From Lewinellaceae bacterium SD302 (GTDB lineage: Bacteria; Bacteroidota; Bacteroidia; Chitinophagales; Saprospiraceae): a stretch of 50,946 nt of DNA. The notes below the pieces were generated by a model. It was not told the origin of the DNA. It was given only the letters and a program-made list of their open reading frames with translations, and made no database searches. The position numbers were made by a program, and so were the translations under genes. Shown in pieces: positions 35,205-43,908 of this stretch. The first letter of the stretch is position 1. Each line of letters opens with the position of its first letter. The DNA lies in contig PDLQ01000035.1 in NCBI GenBank assembly GCA_002591745.1, forward strand, positions 1-50,946, in the 5' to 3' direction.

Positions 35205-36242
35205 TTAAGGTACTTCCACAACGTTCAGAACCCGTCCGATCACGTCTTCCTGACTCACGTTTTCGGCTTCTGCCTCGTAGGTGAGTCCGATGCGGTGGCG
35301 TAGTACGTCGAAGCAGACCTCGCGCACGTCTTCGGGAGTCACGAAGCCGCGGCGTTCGAGGAAAGCGTGGGCTTTGGCGGCCAGGGCGAGATTGATGCTG
35401 GCGCGGGGGCTGCCGCCGTAGTTGATCAGCGGTTTGAGTTCGGCCAGGCGGTACTCTTCGGGGTTGCGGGTGGCGAAGACGAGGTCGATGATGTACTGTT
35501 CGATCTTTTCATCCATGTAGATCTTACGGACACTTTCGCGGGCTTTGAGGATCTCGGCCGGGGTGGCAACGGGATTCACTTTTTCGAAGCCTTTGCCCAG
35601 GTTTCGGCGGATGATCTCCCGCTCGTCGGTCTTGGTCGGGTAGCCGATGTTGACCTTAAGCATGAAACGGTCCGTCTGGGCTTCGGGAAGTGGGTAGGTA
35701 CCCTCCTGGTCGATGGGGTTCTGGGTAGCCATTACCAGGAAAGGTTCTTCGAGTTTGAAGCTGGTAGTGCCGATGGTGACCTGCCGTTCCTGCATGGCTT
35801 CCAGCAGAGCCGATTGCACTTTGGCGGGGGCCCGGTTGATCTCATCAGCCAGTACGAAGTTGGCGAAAACCGGGCCTTTTTTGACACTAAAATCGTTTTC
35901 GGCCGGATTATAGATCATGGTGCCCACAATGTCGGCCGGCAGCAAATCCGGCGTGAACTGGATGCGGCTGAAACTGGCATTAATCGTTTTGGAAAGGGTA
36001 TTGATGGCCAGCGTTTTGGCCAGTCCGGGCAGACCTTCCAGCAGGATGTGCCCGCGAGATAGTAAACCCAGTAATAAACGATCGATCATATGCTCCTGCC
36101 CTACGATCACCTTGGCCGTTTCTTTACGGATGCGCTCCACGATCTCGGAATCGACGCGGATCTGCTGGTTGAGGGCTTCGATGTCTACGGCGGGGCGGGA
36201 AGGTTCGGTGGGGCTGCCGGATGGAATAGTCGGGTCGGTCAT
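35205..36242 (-). CDS. moxR: MoxR-family AAA+ ATPase
   Basis: This 345-aa protein has Walker A EGLPGLAKT, Walker B LADEINRAP and the family motifs FSRIQFTPDLLPADIVG, ATQNPIDQEGTYPLPEAQ and DRFMLK. The C-terminal lid domain is present (INYGGSPRASINLALAAKAHA). MoxR acts as a chaperone-like ATPase that works with the DUF58 and VWA proteins encoded downstream. It is the first gene of the five-gene minus-strand operon, and the 331-bp region upstream should hold the operon promoter, although no exact TAnnTTTG element was found. Confidence 0.93.
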   Translation of the reverse strand: MTDPTIPSGSPTEPSRPAVDIEALNQQIRVDSEIVERIRKETAKVIVGQEHMIDRLLLGLLSRGHILLEGLPGLAKTLAINTLSKTINASFSRIQFTPDLLPADIVGTMIYNPAENDFSVKKGPVFANFVLADEINRAPAKVQSALLEAMQERQVTIGTTSFKLEEPFLVMATQNPIDQEGTYPLPEAQTDRFMLKVNIGYPTKTDEREIIRRNLGKGFEKVNPVATPAEILKARESVRKIYMDEKIEQYIIDLVFATRNPEEYRLAELKPLINYGGSPRASINLALAAKAHAFLERRGFVTPEDVREVCFDVLRHRIGLTYEAEAENVSQEDVIGRVLNVVEVP

Positions 36243-36370
36243 AATTTTTAAACGTGTTTTTTCGGGTCTTGGTGCTAAGGTACGAACGATTGATTGCTTT
36301 TACCATTCAGCTAAAACCTGGACATTTGACAAATGTTAAATAAGTGTGTTTTTAGTAATCTCTTTATTTT

Positions 36371-36443
36371 CCAATGTACCTTGATTAAATAGACATTAAT
36401 TAACCCTGTCGAATAAGGAAGCGTCGGCAGCTTGGTACATTGG
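36371..36443. repeat. 10-bp perfect inverted repeat in the moxR/GLPGLI spacer
   Basis: CCAATGTACC (36371-36380) and GGTACATTGG (36434-36443) are perfect inverted copies 53 bp apart. The 331-bp divergent spacer 36243-36573 contains no gene; this could be an operator or an element end. GC content drops from here on. Confidence 0.5.
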
Positions 36444-36573
36444 CTATGACATTTGTACTGGAAACGGAGGAAGCACTTACTAGATCAATTGCGCATAAAT
36501 GGAGAATGCTGCCAAATCGTTGTGGCATACTCCACCCTTCTAAATAGATTCTCCTTATTTCAACCTATCATCA

Positions 36574-37389
36574 ATGTGCCGATCATTTATAAAAAATGTA
36601 ATACGACTCTTTTTCCTTTTTACCATATTCTTCTCTTCCATCGCAAGCCTATCGAGTCAATCTGTTCGCCAATTGGGCAAAGTTACTTATGCTGGATTCA
36701 TAGATGAGAATATATTTGAAGATCGTTTAGTGCAGCTCCGTAAGAACAAGCCATCAACATACGATATAGTAAGTGGTGACGCCAGAGCAGGCTTGGAGAG
36801 ATCAAAAAAAATAAAAATTGAATTAATTTTTGATCAATCATCCTCTTATTCGAGAATCGTACCGGATTTGTCGTTAATGGATGGCTCTCCTGCAGCTAAG
36901 CACGCAATGGGGATGCTCAAATTGAATCAGGGAGCCTACGCTTTACAGCTTGCTGAAAAGAAAAGACTGAGAGAAACCTTTTTACTTGGTGACGAAGCAA
37001 ACGTTGTCCACGTAGTTGAGGACTATAATAAATATGATTGGTGCATTGAAGAAGAATCTAAGGTTATCGGCACATACAATTGCATTAAAGCGACCGGCTC
37101 CTTATGGGTTGGCACACAATGTTGTGGGCCGCAAAAACGAGACTTAATCGCTTGGTTCACTTTAGATGTTCCCCTACCTTATGGTCCGGGAGGCTACGAT
37201 GGTCTCCCCGGCTTGATTCTACAGTTAACGGTTGACCATAAAATTCCGGTCACTTTTACGGCACAGGAAATAATACTGGATAAGAGTACGGACAAAGTTC
37301 CTTCTCTCAAAAAGGCTCAGGCAATTATGACACAGGAAGAAGTAGACATTTATTACGAGAATTTAATGACCAGAAAAAAGCGTAATTGA
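36574..37389 (+). CDS. GLPGLI family protein
   Basis: This 271-aa protein has a signal peptide (FIKNVIRLFFLFTIFFSSIA...SSQ) and the diagnostic DGLPGLILQL motif with upstream PYGPGGYDGLPG. The middle part (IEEESKVIGTYNCIKATGSL) fits the family, which typically precedes a TonB-receptor-like outer-membrane protein in Bacteroidota. Its stop TGA overlaps the TTG start of the next gene by 4 bp, confirming the pair. GLPGLI proteins are thought to be periplasmic; their function is unknown. Confidence 0.9.
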   Translation: MCRSFIKNVIRLFFLFTIFFSSIASLSSQSVRQLGKVTYAGFIDENIFEDRLVQLRKNKPSTYDIVSGDARAGLERSKKIKIELIFDQSSSYSRIVPDLSLMDGSPAAKHAMGMLKLNQGAYALQLAEKKRLRETFLLGDEANVVHVVEDYNKYDWCIEEESKVIGTYNCIKATGSLWVGTQCCGPQKRDLIAWFTLDVPLPYGPGGYDGLPGLILQLTVDHKIPVTFTAQEIILDKSTDKVPSLKKAQAIMTQEEVDIYYENLMTRKKRN

Positions 37390-38195
37390 ATCGTATCCAA
37401 TTATATTTATTACTACTTTCAGTACTCTTTTTCAGTAATCTCACTGCTCAAAATAGTCCTCTGCGCTTAACTGGTGAGGTAAAAGAAGCCAATAGCAATA
37501 CTCCTTTAAGTTTTGCAACTGTAATAATCGAAGATGCTCTAAGCAAGAAGTCAAAAAATAAACTATTTACCCAATCCGACGAATTCGGTTACTTTGAAAT
37601 GGAAATCGATTTGCCAGGAAACTACAATACATCCATTTATTATCTGGGGTATCGCGATTCGACGATTACGATAAAACTTCAAAAAGACACTCACCTCATA
37701 ATTTTAATGGAACAACTCAGTAACGAGTTACAGGAAGTGGTTGTTCGTGACACTTTCCCTCCAATTGTTCGTTCCGGCGACACCGTGATTTACAATCCCG
37801 AGGCCTTTGCTGTTGGCAACGAGCGCAAACTGAGAGACTTAGTAGAAAAATTACCCGGATTATCCATAGATGAAGATAATAATGTCACTTATCAAGGCGA
37901 AGAAGTAGCTACTATCCTGGTAGAAGGCGAACCTTTTTTTGGTGGCAACAGCGAGTTGGCACTAAATGGTATTCCGGCAGACGCAGTGGATAAAATCCAG
38001 GCTTTAGAGAATTACGAACCTTTGGGACTATCTCTTGACCCCGCTTTAGATAAAAAAGTTGCGCTAAACGTTCAACTCAAGCCAGACCGAAAAAACATTA
38101 TTTTCGGTGATTTAGGTAGCGGTGGTGGACTGCCAAACACCTATACTGGTGCGGCGAACCTCTACAATTATAGTCCTAAACGTAACTTAACGTGA
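37386..38195 (+). pseudogene. TonB-receptor-like outer-membrane protein, N-terminal stub cut by an IS
   Basis: The 269 codons start at a TTG overlapping the GLPGLI stop and encode a signal peptide (MNRIQLYLLLLSVLFFSNLTAQ). A carboxypeptidase-like regulatory domain follows (LTGEVKEANSNTPLSFATVI, YLGYRDSTITI), then the plug domain (LPGLSIDEDNNVTYQGEEV, ILVEGEPFFGGN, IPADAVDKIQALENY). The frame enters the IS end at NYSPKRN and stops five bases later. The barrel, normally several hundred residues, is absent also beyond the IS. The gene is therefore truncated, by insertion plus loss of the 3' part. Confidence 0.88.
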
Positions 38196-38204
38196 GGTTG
38201 GGGG

Positions 38205-39275
38205 TTATTTGATGAGTTTTGGCATCAAAACACTTGGTTTTTGATCCATGAAGGAGTATGCAGCCACGGCGGCCAACATATGAGCCATAGCATTTTGAGG
38301 ACTACGATGCCGTGTGTGATCAATAGACTTGTTCTGCTATGAAAATCAATGAGTTATGTATTTTTATGTCGAGATTCAGAAAATTAACAAAAAAATACAA
38401 ATCACTGATAATCAGTTGTTTAATTTTTAGTTAATTTCATCCAATTAAAGAGTATCAGAAAATGATTACTGATAATCAATGAGTTATGTCAGAACAACTC
38501 TAATATCAAAAACGCTCATCATGATGTCAAAAGCAGACTCAATTACAGCCCTTTTGAATGACTGGTACTTCTCTTTGATCGGCACCAATTTATTTTTCAT
38601 ATTCTTCCTAATCTTGGTCACCAACTTCAGCCCATTCAAATAAAGTTCTTCAAATATTTTGGACAAATAGCCTTTATCTCCGTAACAATTCCCTTTTAAT
38701 TTCAATAAGACGTGTCTAAGTGTATCTGCATTGGAGTCAGCAATATTTCCAGGCGTAATTATGAAATTCATGACCTGCCCAAGATTGTTAAGCACTACAT
38801 GAATTTTTAATCCGTAGAACCAACCCGTAGAAGATTTCCCTCTTTGTGCTAAGTCCTTGAAAACACTATGGTTATGTATTCTTCTGTTATGGCACACTGG
38901 TAATTTTTTGGAGTCGATAAAATAAATCCCTGTAGCCTGAGAGGACATGCATTGCCATTTTGAGAAAACATACAAGTAAGGAACTGATTTAGTGATTAAT
39001 TGAAGAAACCGCTTGTAACCAACCTGTCTTGGAAAATACGATTTTAAATCGTGCTGCACCATTTCCTGAAAATAATATTGAAAGCACTTGTAGCCAGAAT
39101 ATTGATAAAAAATAATGATTGACATAATTTCACTCGGGGTCATCATCCCTTCAAATCTAACCTTAGAAACGATGGCATCCGGTTGGGCCTTCATAAGCGG
39201 TTCGTATTCCTTGAGAAAATCGTCCACAGTTACATAAATCTCAATCAGTTTATCTGCTTTATCTTTGGTCAGCAT
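38205..39275 (-). pseudogene. IS982-type transposase, split by a MITE
   Basis: Codons 1-257 (39275 down to about 38505) carry IS982 hallmarks: IYFIDSKKLPVCHNRRI with the first catalytic Asp, GKSSTGWFYGLKIH, then CYGDKGYLS with the second Asp and VIESAF with the Glu. After SVFDI the frame enters the MITE and stops at 38484. The missing end, DHTRHRSPQNAMAHMLAAVA and on to PKLIK-stop, is intact at 38205-38321, on the other side. Joining the halves and removing one AAT restores a protein of about 300 residues. The native enzyme is thus inactivated by the insertion. Confidence 0.88.
38325..38501. mobile_element. 177-bp MITE inside the IS982 transposase gene
   Basis: The ends AGACTTGTTCTG and CAGAACAACTCT are inverted copies with 11 of 12 matches. 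AAT flanks both sides (38322-38324 and 38502-38504), consistent with a 3-bp target duplication. A 16-bp word AATCAATGAGTTATGT is present twice in direct orientation, near each end (38344 and 38474). The inside is AT-rich and has no coding frame. Removal restores the transposase frame, which proves an insertion. Confidence 0.85.
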
Positions 39276-39391
39276 GAGGCGGAAGTTGACTTGGTAGAAG
39301 GTGAGATGTCTTCCAAGTTATCAATTTCCTGCCTCATCTTATCTAATCAGCTGGTTTTGAGCCGATTTACCCCCAACCTCACGTTAAGTTA

Positions 39392-39689
39392 AGTGTCGAG
39401 CAGAAGTATATACAATTTACGAAATATTCCGCGTAACCCCCCCGAAATCGAGGGGGTTTAAAAGCAGTATTTTATAGATAGCCAGCACTTCAATCCCGTC
39501 GAATTCGACGGCTTTAGCGAGCTGGATCCGAGATTTTGACTAACGAATTCTGGTACGGACTGCTTGTAGACCTGGCGACCAGATACTGCATAAGGGCTAA
39601 CGAAGTAGCAAGGTTTAAGAAAATTGGTGAAGATTATCTATTTTGTGCTATCACATGCTGTTCTCACATTTCTAACCCTATTACTCCCT
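39392..39689. other. Spacer before the four-gene operon, with two hairpins
   Basis: A terminator-like hairpin (AACCCCC 39435-39441 with GGGGGTT 39452-39458, followed by TAAAA) and a perfect 16-bp palindrome CCGTCGAATTCGACGG (39496-39511) are present. No remainder of the TonB receptor is found in any frame. A short frame from a TTG at 39536 reads across the start of the first operon gene in another frame. No exact promoter match is seen. Confidence 0.5.
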
Positions 39690-41270
39690 GTGACGATTAC
39701 CGTCGACAACGTTGCTGAGCTACTTCTCGAGTACTATCAAACGCATAACCAAAGCGGAGAGCATCAGGTTTTTTTGCTTACAACAAAAGAAACTTATTCC
39801 AGTCTTTTTGGTGAGCAACAACTAGAGCAGCTCCTTGAGTTATTAAAAAAAGTTTGGAGGGAAAGTGCAGAAAAGTACAAGAGAAAAGAATCGCCTCCTG
39901 AAGAATACGAGGCATTACTTATAGCTTCTTATCAGTGCTTTCTAACTTTTCAGGAAACTATTAATGAAGAGCTAGAACATTCGGAGGAATCACTCGGAGC
40001 ATTCATGGCAGTTGAACTGGGAGAAGAAGCCTACGATCATAACCTACAAGCCAAATACTTTAATCCTACAAAAGCATTGGTAGAATCAAAGAAGTCATTT
40101 CAGTTCGTGGTTTGGGATAGCGTTCGCAAGTTATTTCAAAAAAGTGCTCCTTCACTTGACTTGAAAATTCCGCGTCCCCGGGCTTACAGAGGGCGTTGGC
40201 TGCAGTTTCCTATGTCCCAGGTTTTTATCAATCATATTGATATGTATAAACTGGGGTACCTTTTACAGGCGGATAATCGATTTATCGAAGATCCATCTGG
40301 TGAAACGGTGAGACAGGTATTGTTTAATAAGTGGCGATCAAATAGAAGCTACTTCAATAAGTCTTTTAGAAAATGGGTGGAAGAACAAAGTAAAGAAGGA
40401 AAGATTGAGTTGCTATACTGTTCTTTAATCGCCAAGGTTGTTCGGCAAGGGGCGTACTCCAATGATGACTACGCTCATGTAAAAGAACAATCAGTATCGA
40501 AAACAGAAGAAAGCAGACTAAGCAGAGTGTGTGTCGAAATCATCGCGAAAGAGGCAAACTTTTATCTGCATAATGTGCTTGAAGATCACTTCAAGAAAAT
40601 GACTAAGGCCTTACTAGATAAGGAACTACGAGGAAGAGAATACCTAGTTTTTGCACGAGCACAAGGCGTGAAATATAACATGTACCAACAGGTCAAGAAC
40701 ATTGGACCAAGAGGGGGAAGCTATTTTGTTTGTGTTGAAAAGGGAAAAGTACCTTCTTTTCTAGTACCTAAAATAATCTCATTAGGGGATTACAATCAAA
40801 AATTTGTGGGGCTGTTTTTTGAAGACCACTCAAGTTTAGTAAAAAGCTTTCCACGAGTCAGCGTAAAAGCAGAAAGCAAACATGTCTATTTAACTGCCGA
40901 GGGTGGCTTAAAAAGGTATCGCCACAACCACGAATATTATGAGACAGCGGGGCCCACACTACCGCCTATCGAGTATCCTGTCCGAAAGATCGGGTACGGA
41001 CAAATCTCCTATTCCCCAGATACTGTTTCTAAAGGCTCTTATCGTACAGTAAATGGAAGCTTTACCGTTATTCCTTTCGCTCAAGCCGAAGTTATTACTC
41101 CTAATATTGGTTTCTCTTTTAAATCTTGGTGCTATGTAGATATCATGGAAAAGGACGCAAACTTAGTTGGATTAACAGTCAAAAACCCTATTCCTGAGCT
41201 TACCACTCGAAAGTGGATTGAAAAAGTATTAGCTAATGAATTGAACGTAGAAACTATAAAGAAAGACTAA
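39690..41270 (+). CDS. Unknown protein A of a putative defence operon
   Basis: From the GTG at 39690 the protein has 526 aa (starting TITVDNVAELLLEYYQTHNQ); the frame is open back to a TTG at 39624. No domain was recognised. The sequence is soluble and mixed alpha/beta, with a helical first third (QLEQLLELLKKVWRESAEKY), a basic middle part (KIPRPRAYRGRWLQFP, KWRSNRSYFNKSFRKWVEE) and a beta-rich last third (GSFTVIPFAQAEVITPNIGF). One base separates its stop from the next start. First gene of four; position and size are reminiscent of the DruB-type accessory gene in Druantia I, but no homology could be established. The N-terminus is uncertain. Confidence 0.75.
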   Translation: MTITVDNVAELLLEYYQTHNQSGEHQVFLLTTKETYSSLFGEQQLEQLLELLKKVWRESAEKYKRKESPPEEYEALLIASYQCFLTFQETINEELEHSEESLGAFMAVELGEEAYDHNLQAKYFNPTKALVESKKSFQFVVWDSVRKLFQKSAPSLDLKIPRPRAYRGRWLQFPMSQVFINHIDMYKLGYLLQADNRFIEDPSGETVRQVLFNKWRSNRSYFNKSFRKWVEEQSKEGKIELLYCSLIAKVVRQGAYSNDDYAHVKEQSVSKTEESRLSRVCVEIIAKEANFYLHNVLEDHFKKMTKALLDKELRGREYLVFARAQGVKYNMYQQVKNIGPRGGSYFVCVEKGKVPSFLVPKIISLGDYNQKFVGLFFEDHSSLVKSFPRVSVKAESKHVYLTAEGGLKRYRHNHEYYETAGPTLPPIEYPVRKIGYGQISYSPDTVSKGSYRTVNGSFTVIPFAQAEVITPNIGFSFKSWCYVDIMEKDANLVGLTVKNPIPELTTRKWIEKVLANELNVETIKKD

Positions 41271-41271
41271 G

Positions 41272-43059
41272 ATGGAAATCTACGCTACGCTAAAAAATAT
41301 TGTTGGTGATATAGGCTATTTGAAAGTGGTAGCTTTCCGGAAATCCAGCACTGATACTTGGAAAACTGCAGTAGAAGAGGTTAACCAGACCTTTGACGGG
41401 GACGTTGTCAGTTGTAATAACTTTAGCGAGAAAAGGCAAAACCACGCCCAAAGCCCCAAAGCGATATTTCATTATGACAATGTAATTATAGTAAGATCTG
41501 GGCCAACTAAATATGCGGTTTTTCAAACGTCTAAGTATAAACAAGCGACTCGTCTCTATACTTCTGTTGATCAACTATATCTTGGAGGTCAGATTAGTTT
41601 AGAAACAGCACAGCTTGTGATCGACGTTAACGGGGTGCCACTAAGTACATCTTTCTATATCGAAGAGGGGAAATATACCTTCGGACCCTTTTTTTGTAAC
41701 AAAGATGGAGACTGTTCTACCAAAGGGCTAGGGATAATCTACTATTGGGATAGTAGAACTGCTCTATCATTTTCAATGGATAGCAAAGAGCAATATTTAC
41801 TCTCAATACCTCCGGGGTCGAAAGGCGGTAAACTATATGCCCTCAGCACTCAAGATGCTCTAGATTGGTTCAATCGGAAAGCTTCAGCTAGCGTAAAGCT
41901 ATCTAATGAGCAGTTTAAAGGCATCCAAAAGATAGTAAGTAACGTAAATAGCCAGAAGGACATCGCCCTCGCCAATAAGCTGGAGCAGTGTGTTAAACAG
42001 TTAGACATTTTACCACAGACTTTTGCTCGACTTCTAACATCATCACCGCAGGCACAGGAATGGGCCCATAAGAATTTAGCGGAAATAGCTCATCTCGCTT
42101 CAACGGAAATCGCTGAACTGTATGAACACGAAACAGAACTACAGAATGAGCTCAAAACGCTGGAGGAAAGAGCTGAGAAGTTACGAGCAGAATACAAGGA
42201 GAAAGAAAGCATATTTGCTCTCAAGAGAATGGAACTCGACGAAAAAACTAATCACTTAAAAAAAGAAATAGAAAAGCAAGAAGAATATCTTGCCCAGTTG
42301 AATGAAGAGACAGAGGAATTACAGGAATATAACGCAATCCTCCAGGAAGAATTTAATCATGAAAGAGAAAATAATTTTCAGGATTTTGCTAAGGAAACAA
42401 TCGCAATCGGTCACCACCTACCATTTACCAATAAAGATGATCTATATCTTGAACAAGTAGAAGAATACGGTGAAACTACGCTTGGTATTGAGTTCTCTTT
42501 TGAAATCGCTAAGGACTTACTAGCTGCTGTTCGAAGCAGCTTTTGCATCATGTCATCGGACGTGAGAATTGGATTAGTGCTCGCTCAAGCAGCAGCGGCT
42601 GCGGAGCATTACGTCGCGACGGCAGGCTACGATTGGCTGTCTTTTTCCAATTTTAAAGATAGCATCCTTGGTAGGGTGGTTCGAGAAGCAAAAGCTAAGC
42701 CCCGGAAATTGGTAGTATTGACATTACAGTCTTTTAATAATTCGTCCCCGGCATACTTACTGCCCTTGCTGAATCACTTACGTGGAGTAGTTAGCCATAT
42801 TCCTGGAACTACGGTCTCATGGCCGAAAAACCTCCGTCTTATGCTTATCCCAACTCCTAGTGAAGGAGAGTGTGCAACGGGCTTGCCAATCCAATTATCT
42901 CTATTTGAGGGAGTAGCAGCAGGGGCGGAATTACCAGACCAAGTCGCTAGCGTGGAATATACATACGAGCCTGAATACCAATTTTCTGCTAGTTTTTTCA
43001 ACTGTCGTATGCTTGAACCGCAAGGATACCACATTTTAGAAAAATATTGTCATGGATGA
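41272..43059 (+). CDS. Unknown protein B of the operon: coiled coil plus degenerate AAA+-like domain
   Basis: This 595-aa protein has an N-terminal beta-rich domain (about 1-205), a helical linker and a long coiled coil at about 285-365 (ELQNELKTLEERAEKLRAEY continuing in heptads). The C-terminal domain of about 210 residues is laid out like an McrB-type AAA+ module: SSDVRIGLVLAQAAAAA where a P-loop helix would be, YDWLSFSNFKDSILG, then LVVLTLQSFNNSSPAYLLPL in the Walker B place, and WPKNLRLMLIPTP in the sensor-1 place. The P-loop GxxGxGK and Walker B acidic pair are missing, so ATP hydrolysis is unlikely. The AAA+ reading is inference. It overlaps the next gene by 8 bp. Confidence 0.8.
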   Translation: MEIYATLKNIVGDIGYLKVVAFRKSSTDTWKTAVEEVNQTFDGDVVSCNNFSEKRQNHAQSPKAIFHYDNVIIVRSGPTKYAVFQTSKYKQATRLYTSVDQLYLGGQISLETAQLVIDVNGVPLSTSFYIEEGKYTFGPFFCNKDGDCSTKGLGIIYYWDSRTALSFSMDSKEQYLLSIPPGSKGGKLYALSTQDALDWFNRKASASVKLSNEQFKGIQKIVSNVNSQKDIALANKLEQCVKQLDILPQTFARLLTSSPQAQEWAHKNLAEIAHLASTEIAELYEHETELQNELKTLEERAEKLRAEYKEKESIFALKRMELDEKTNHLKKEIEKQEEYLAQLNEETEELQEYNAILQEEFNHERENNFQDFAKETIAIGHHLPFTNKDDLYLEQVEEYGETTLGIEFSFEIAKDLLAAVRSSFCIMSSDVRIGLVLAQAAAAAEHYVATAGYDWLSFSNFKDSILGRVVREAKAKPRKLVVLTLQSFNNSSPAYLLPLLNHLRGVVSHIPGTTVSWPKNLRLMLIPTPSEGECATGLPIQLSLFEGVAAGAELPDQVASVEYTYEPEYQFSASFFNCRMLEPQGYHILEKYCHG

Positions 43060-43906
43060 TTTACAAGCTACTTCAACCTACTATCAATGGTTTGCTAGTC
43101 GGGGAAAAATCTCTAGCGAAACGGCAAAACGTGTTGCTCGAGCATATTATCTGGGAGGAGGAAGACAGTGGGAAAGAAAAGGAGCTTATAGAAATCCAGA
43201 AGACTTACTGTTCTGGCCCCTTGTAAAATCGGGGGTAGTAACTTTTGTGGGAAATAGAGAATATGCTCTTTCTCCCCCTGTGGCCTATCGTACAATTTTT
43301 GGGCGTATCATCGCAATTAATAATCCAGGCCTTTGTAAACGAACTGGATATCGCTCTATCCACCCTGGAATAGAATTGAATGATTTTGCCAGTAATCCTG
43401 AAAGACAGTGGGAGCATCCTAATGATTTCGACTTGTCAAAGTATTTGCCGCTCATACCAAACCTTAGCATTAACAGCCTGATAAAGTCTTTCAAAGTAGA
43501 TCGTACTCCTTTTTTATACGAATCACATCCTCTAAAAAGGTCCTTATCCGATACACCGGACAGAAATAGAGTCTGTATTGTCAACGCAAATGATAAACCC
43601 GGTAGCAAAAAAGCCATTCAATTTGAAGGCGAACGGTACAAGATTGAAGATAGTTTTTCAAATCCTGATTCCTATGCACTAGCCAGACTCTTCGTAGATC
43701 TTCATTATGACCGAAATCCAGTAACCTTTGATGATGAGAATAGTATAGTCACTATCAATACTCCTATTTTTCCAAATGAACTTCGTAAGTTGCTTTTCCT
43801 CGAAAGTGTTACGCTTACCGAGGATTTCGTCTCTCCCCTGGTAAATAACGTCTTCACCTTAAGAGAAGCAGCTTTTGCTAACTTAAAAAAGTTCCTCACT
43901 ACTTAG
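43052..43906 (+). CDS. Unknown protein C of the operon
   Basis: This 284-aa soluble protein starts at an ATG inside the end of the previous gene. The N-terminal part ([20 protein letters not shown], then [19 protein letters not shown]) resembles a winged-helix-like arrangement, and the rest is mixed with many polar residues. No family was recognised. It ends 2 bp before the helicase start. Strict coupling to both neighbours suggests a subunit made in step with the helicase. Confidence 0.75.
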   Translation: MDDLQATSTYYQWFASRGKISSETAKRVARAYYLGGGRQWERKGAYRNPEDLLFWPLVKSGVVTFVGNREYALSPPVAYRTIFGRIIAINNPGLCKRTGYRSIHPGIELNDFASNPERQWEHPNDFDLSKYLPLIPNLSINSLIKSFKVDRTPFLYESHPLKRSLSDTPDRNRVCIVNANDKPGSKKAIQFEGERYKIEDSFSNPDSYALARLFVDLHYDRNPVTFDDENSIVTINTPIFPNELRKLLFLESVTLTEDFVSPLVNNVFTLREAAFANLKKFLTT

Positions 43907-43908
43907 AT

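Larger units (their letters stand above)
38183..39391 (-). mobile_element. IS982-family element, interrupted by a MITE
   Basis: Terminal inverted repeats of 23 bp (38183-38205 and 39369-39391) start TAACTTAACGTGAGG and are perfect. Without the 177-bp MITE the element is 1032 bp, close to the family norm of about 1 kb, with a single transposase gene. No convincing target duplication is seen, in line with loss of the receptor 3' part on the right. Confidence 0.88.

Noticed and set aside
34143..36242. Assigning a specific methanol-dehydrogenase role to moxR
   Set aside because: No methanol dehydrogenase genes are present, and the Bat-type neighbours show the general MoxR/Bat context.
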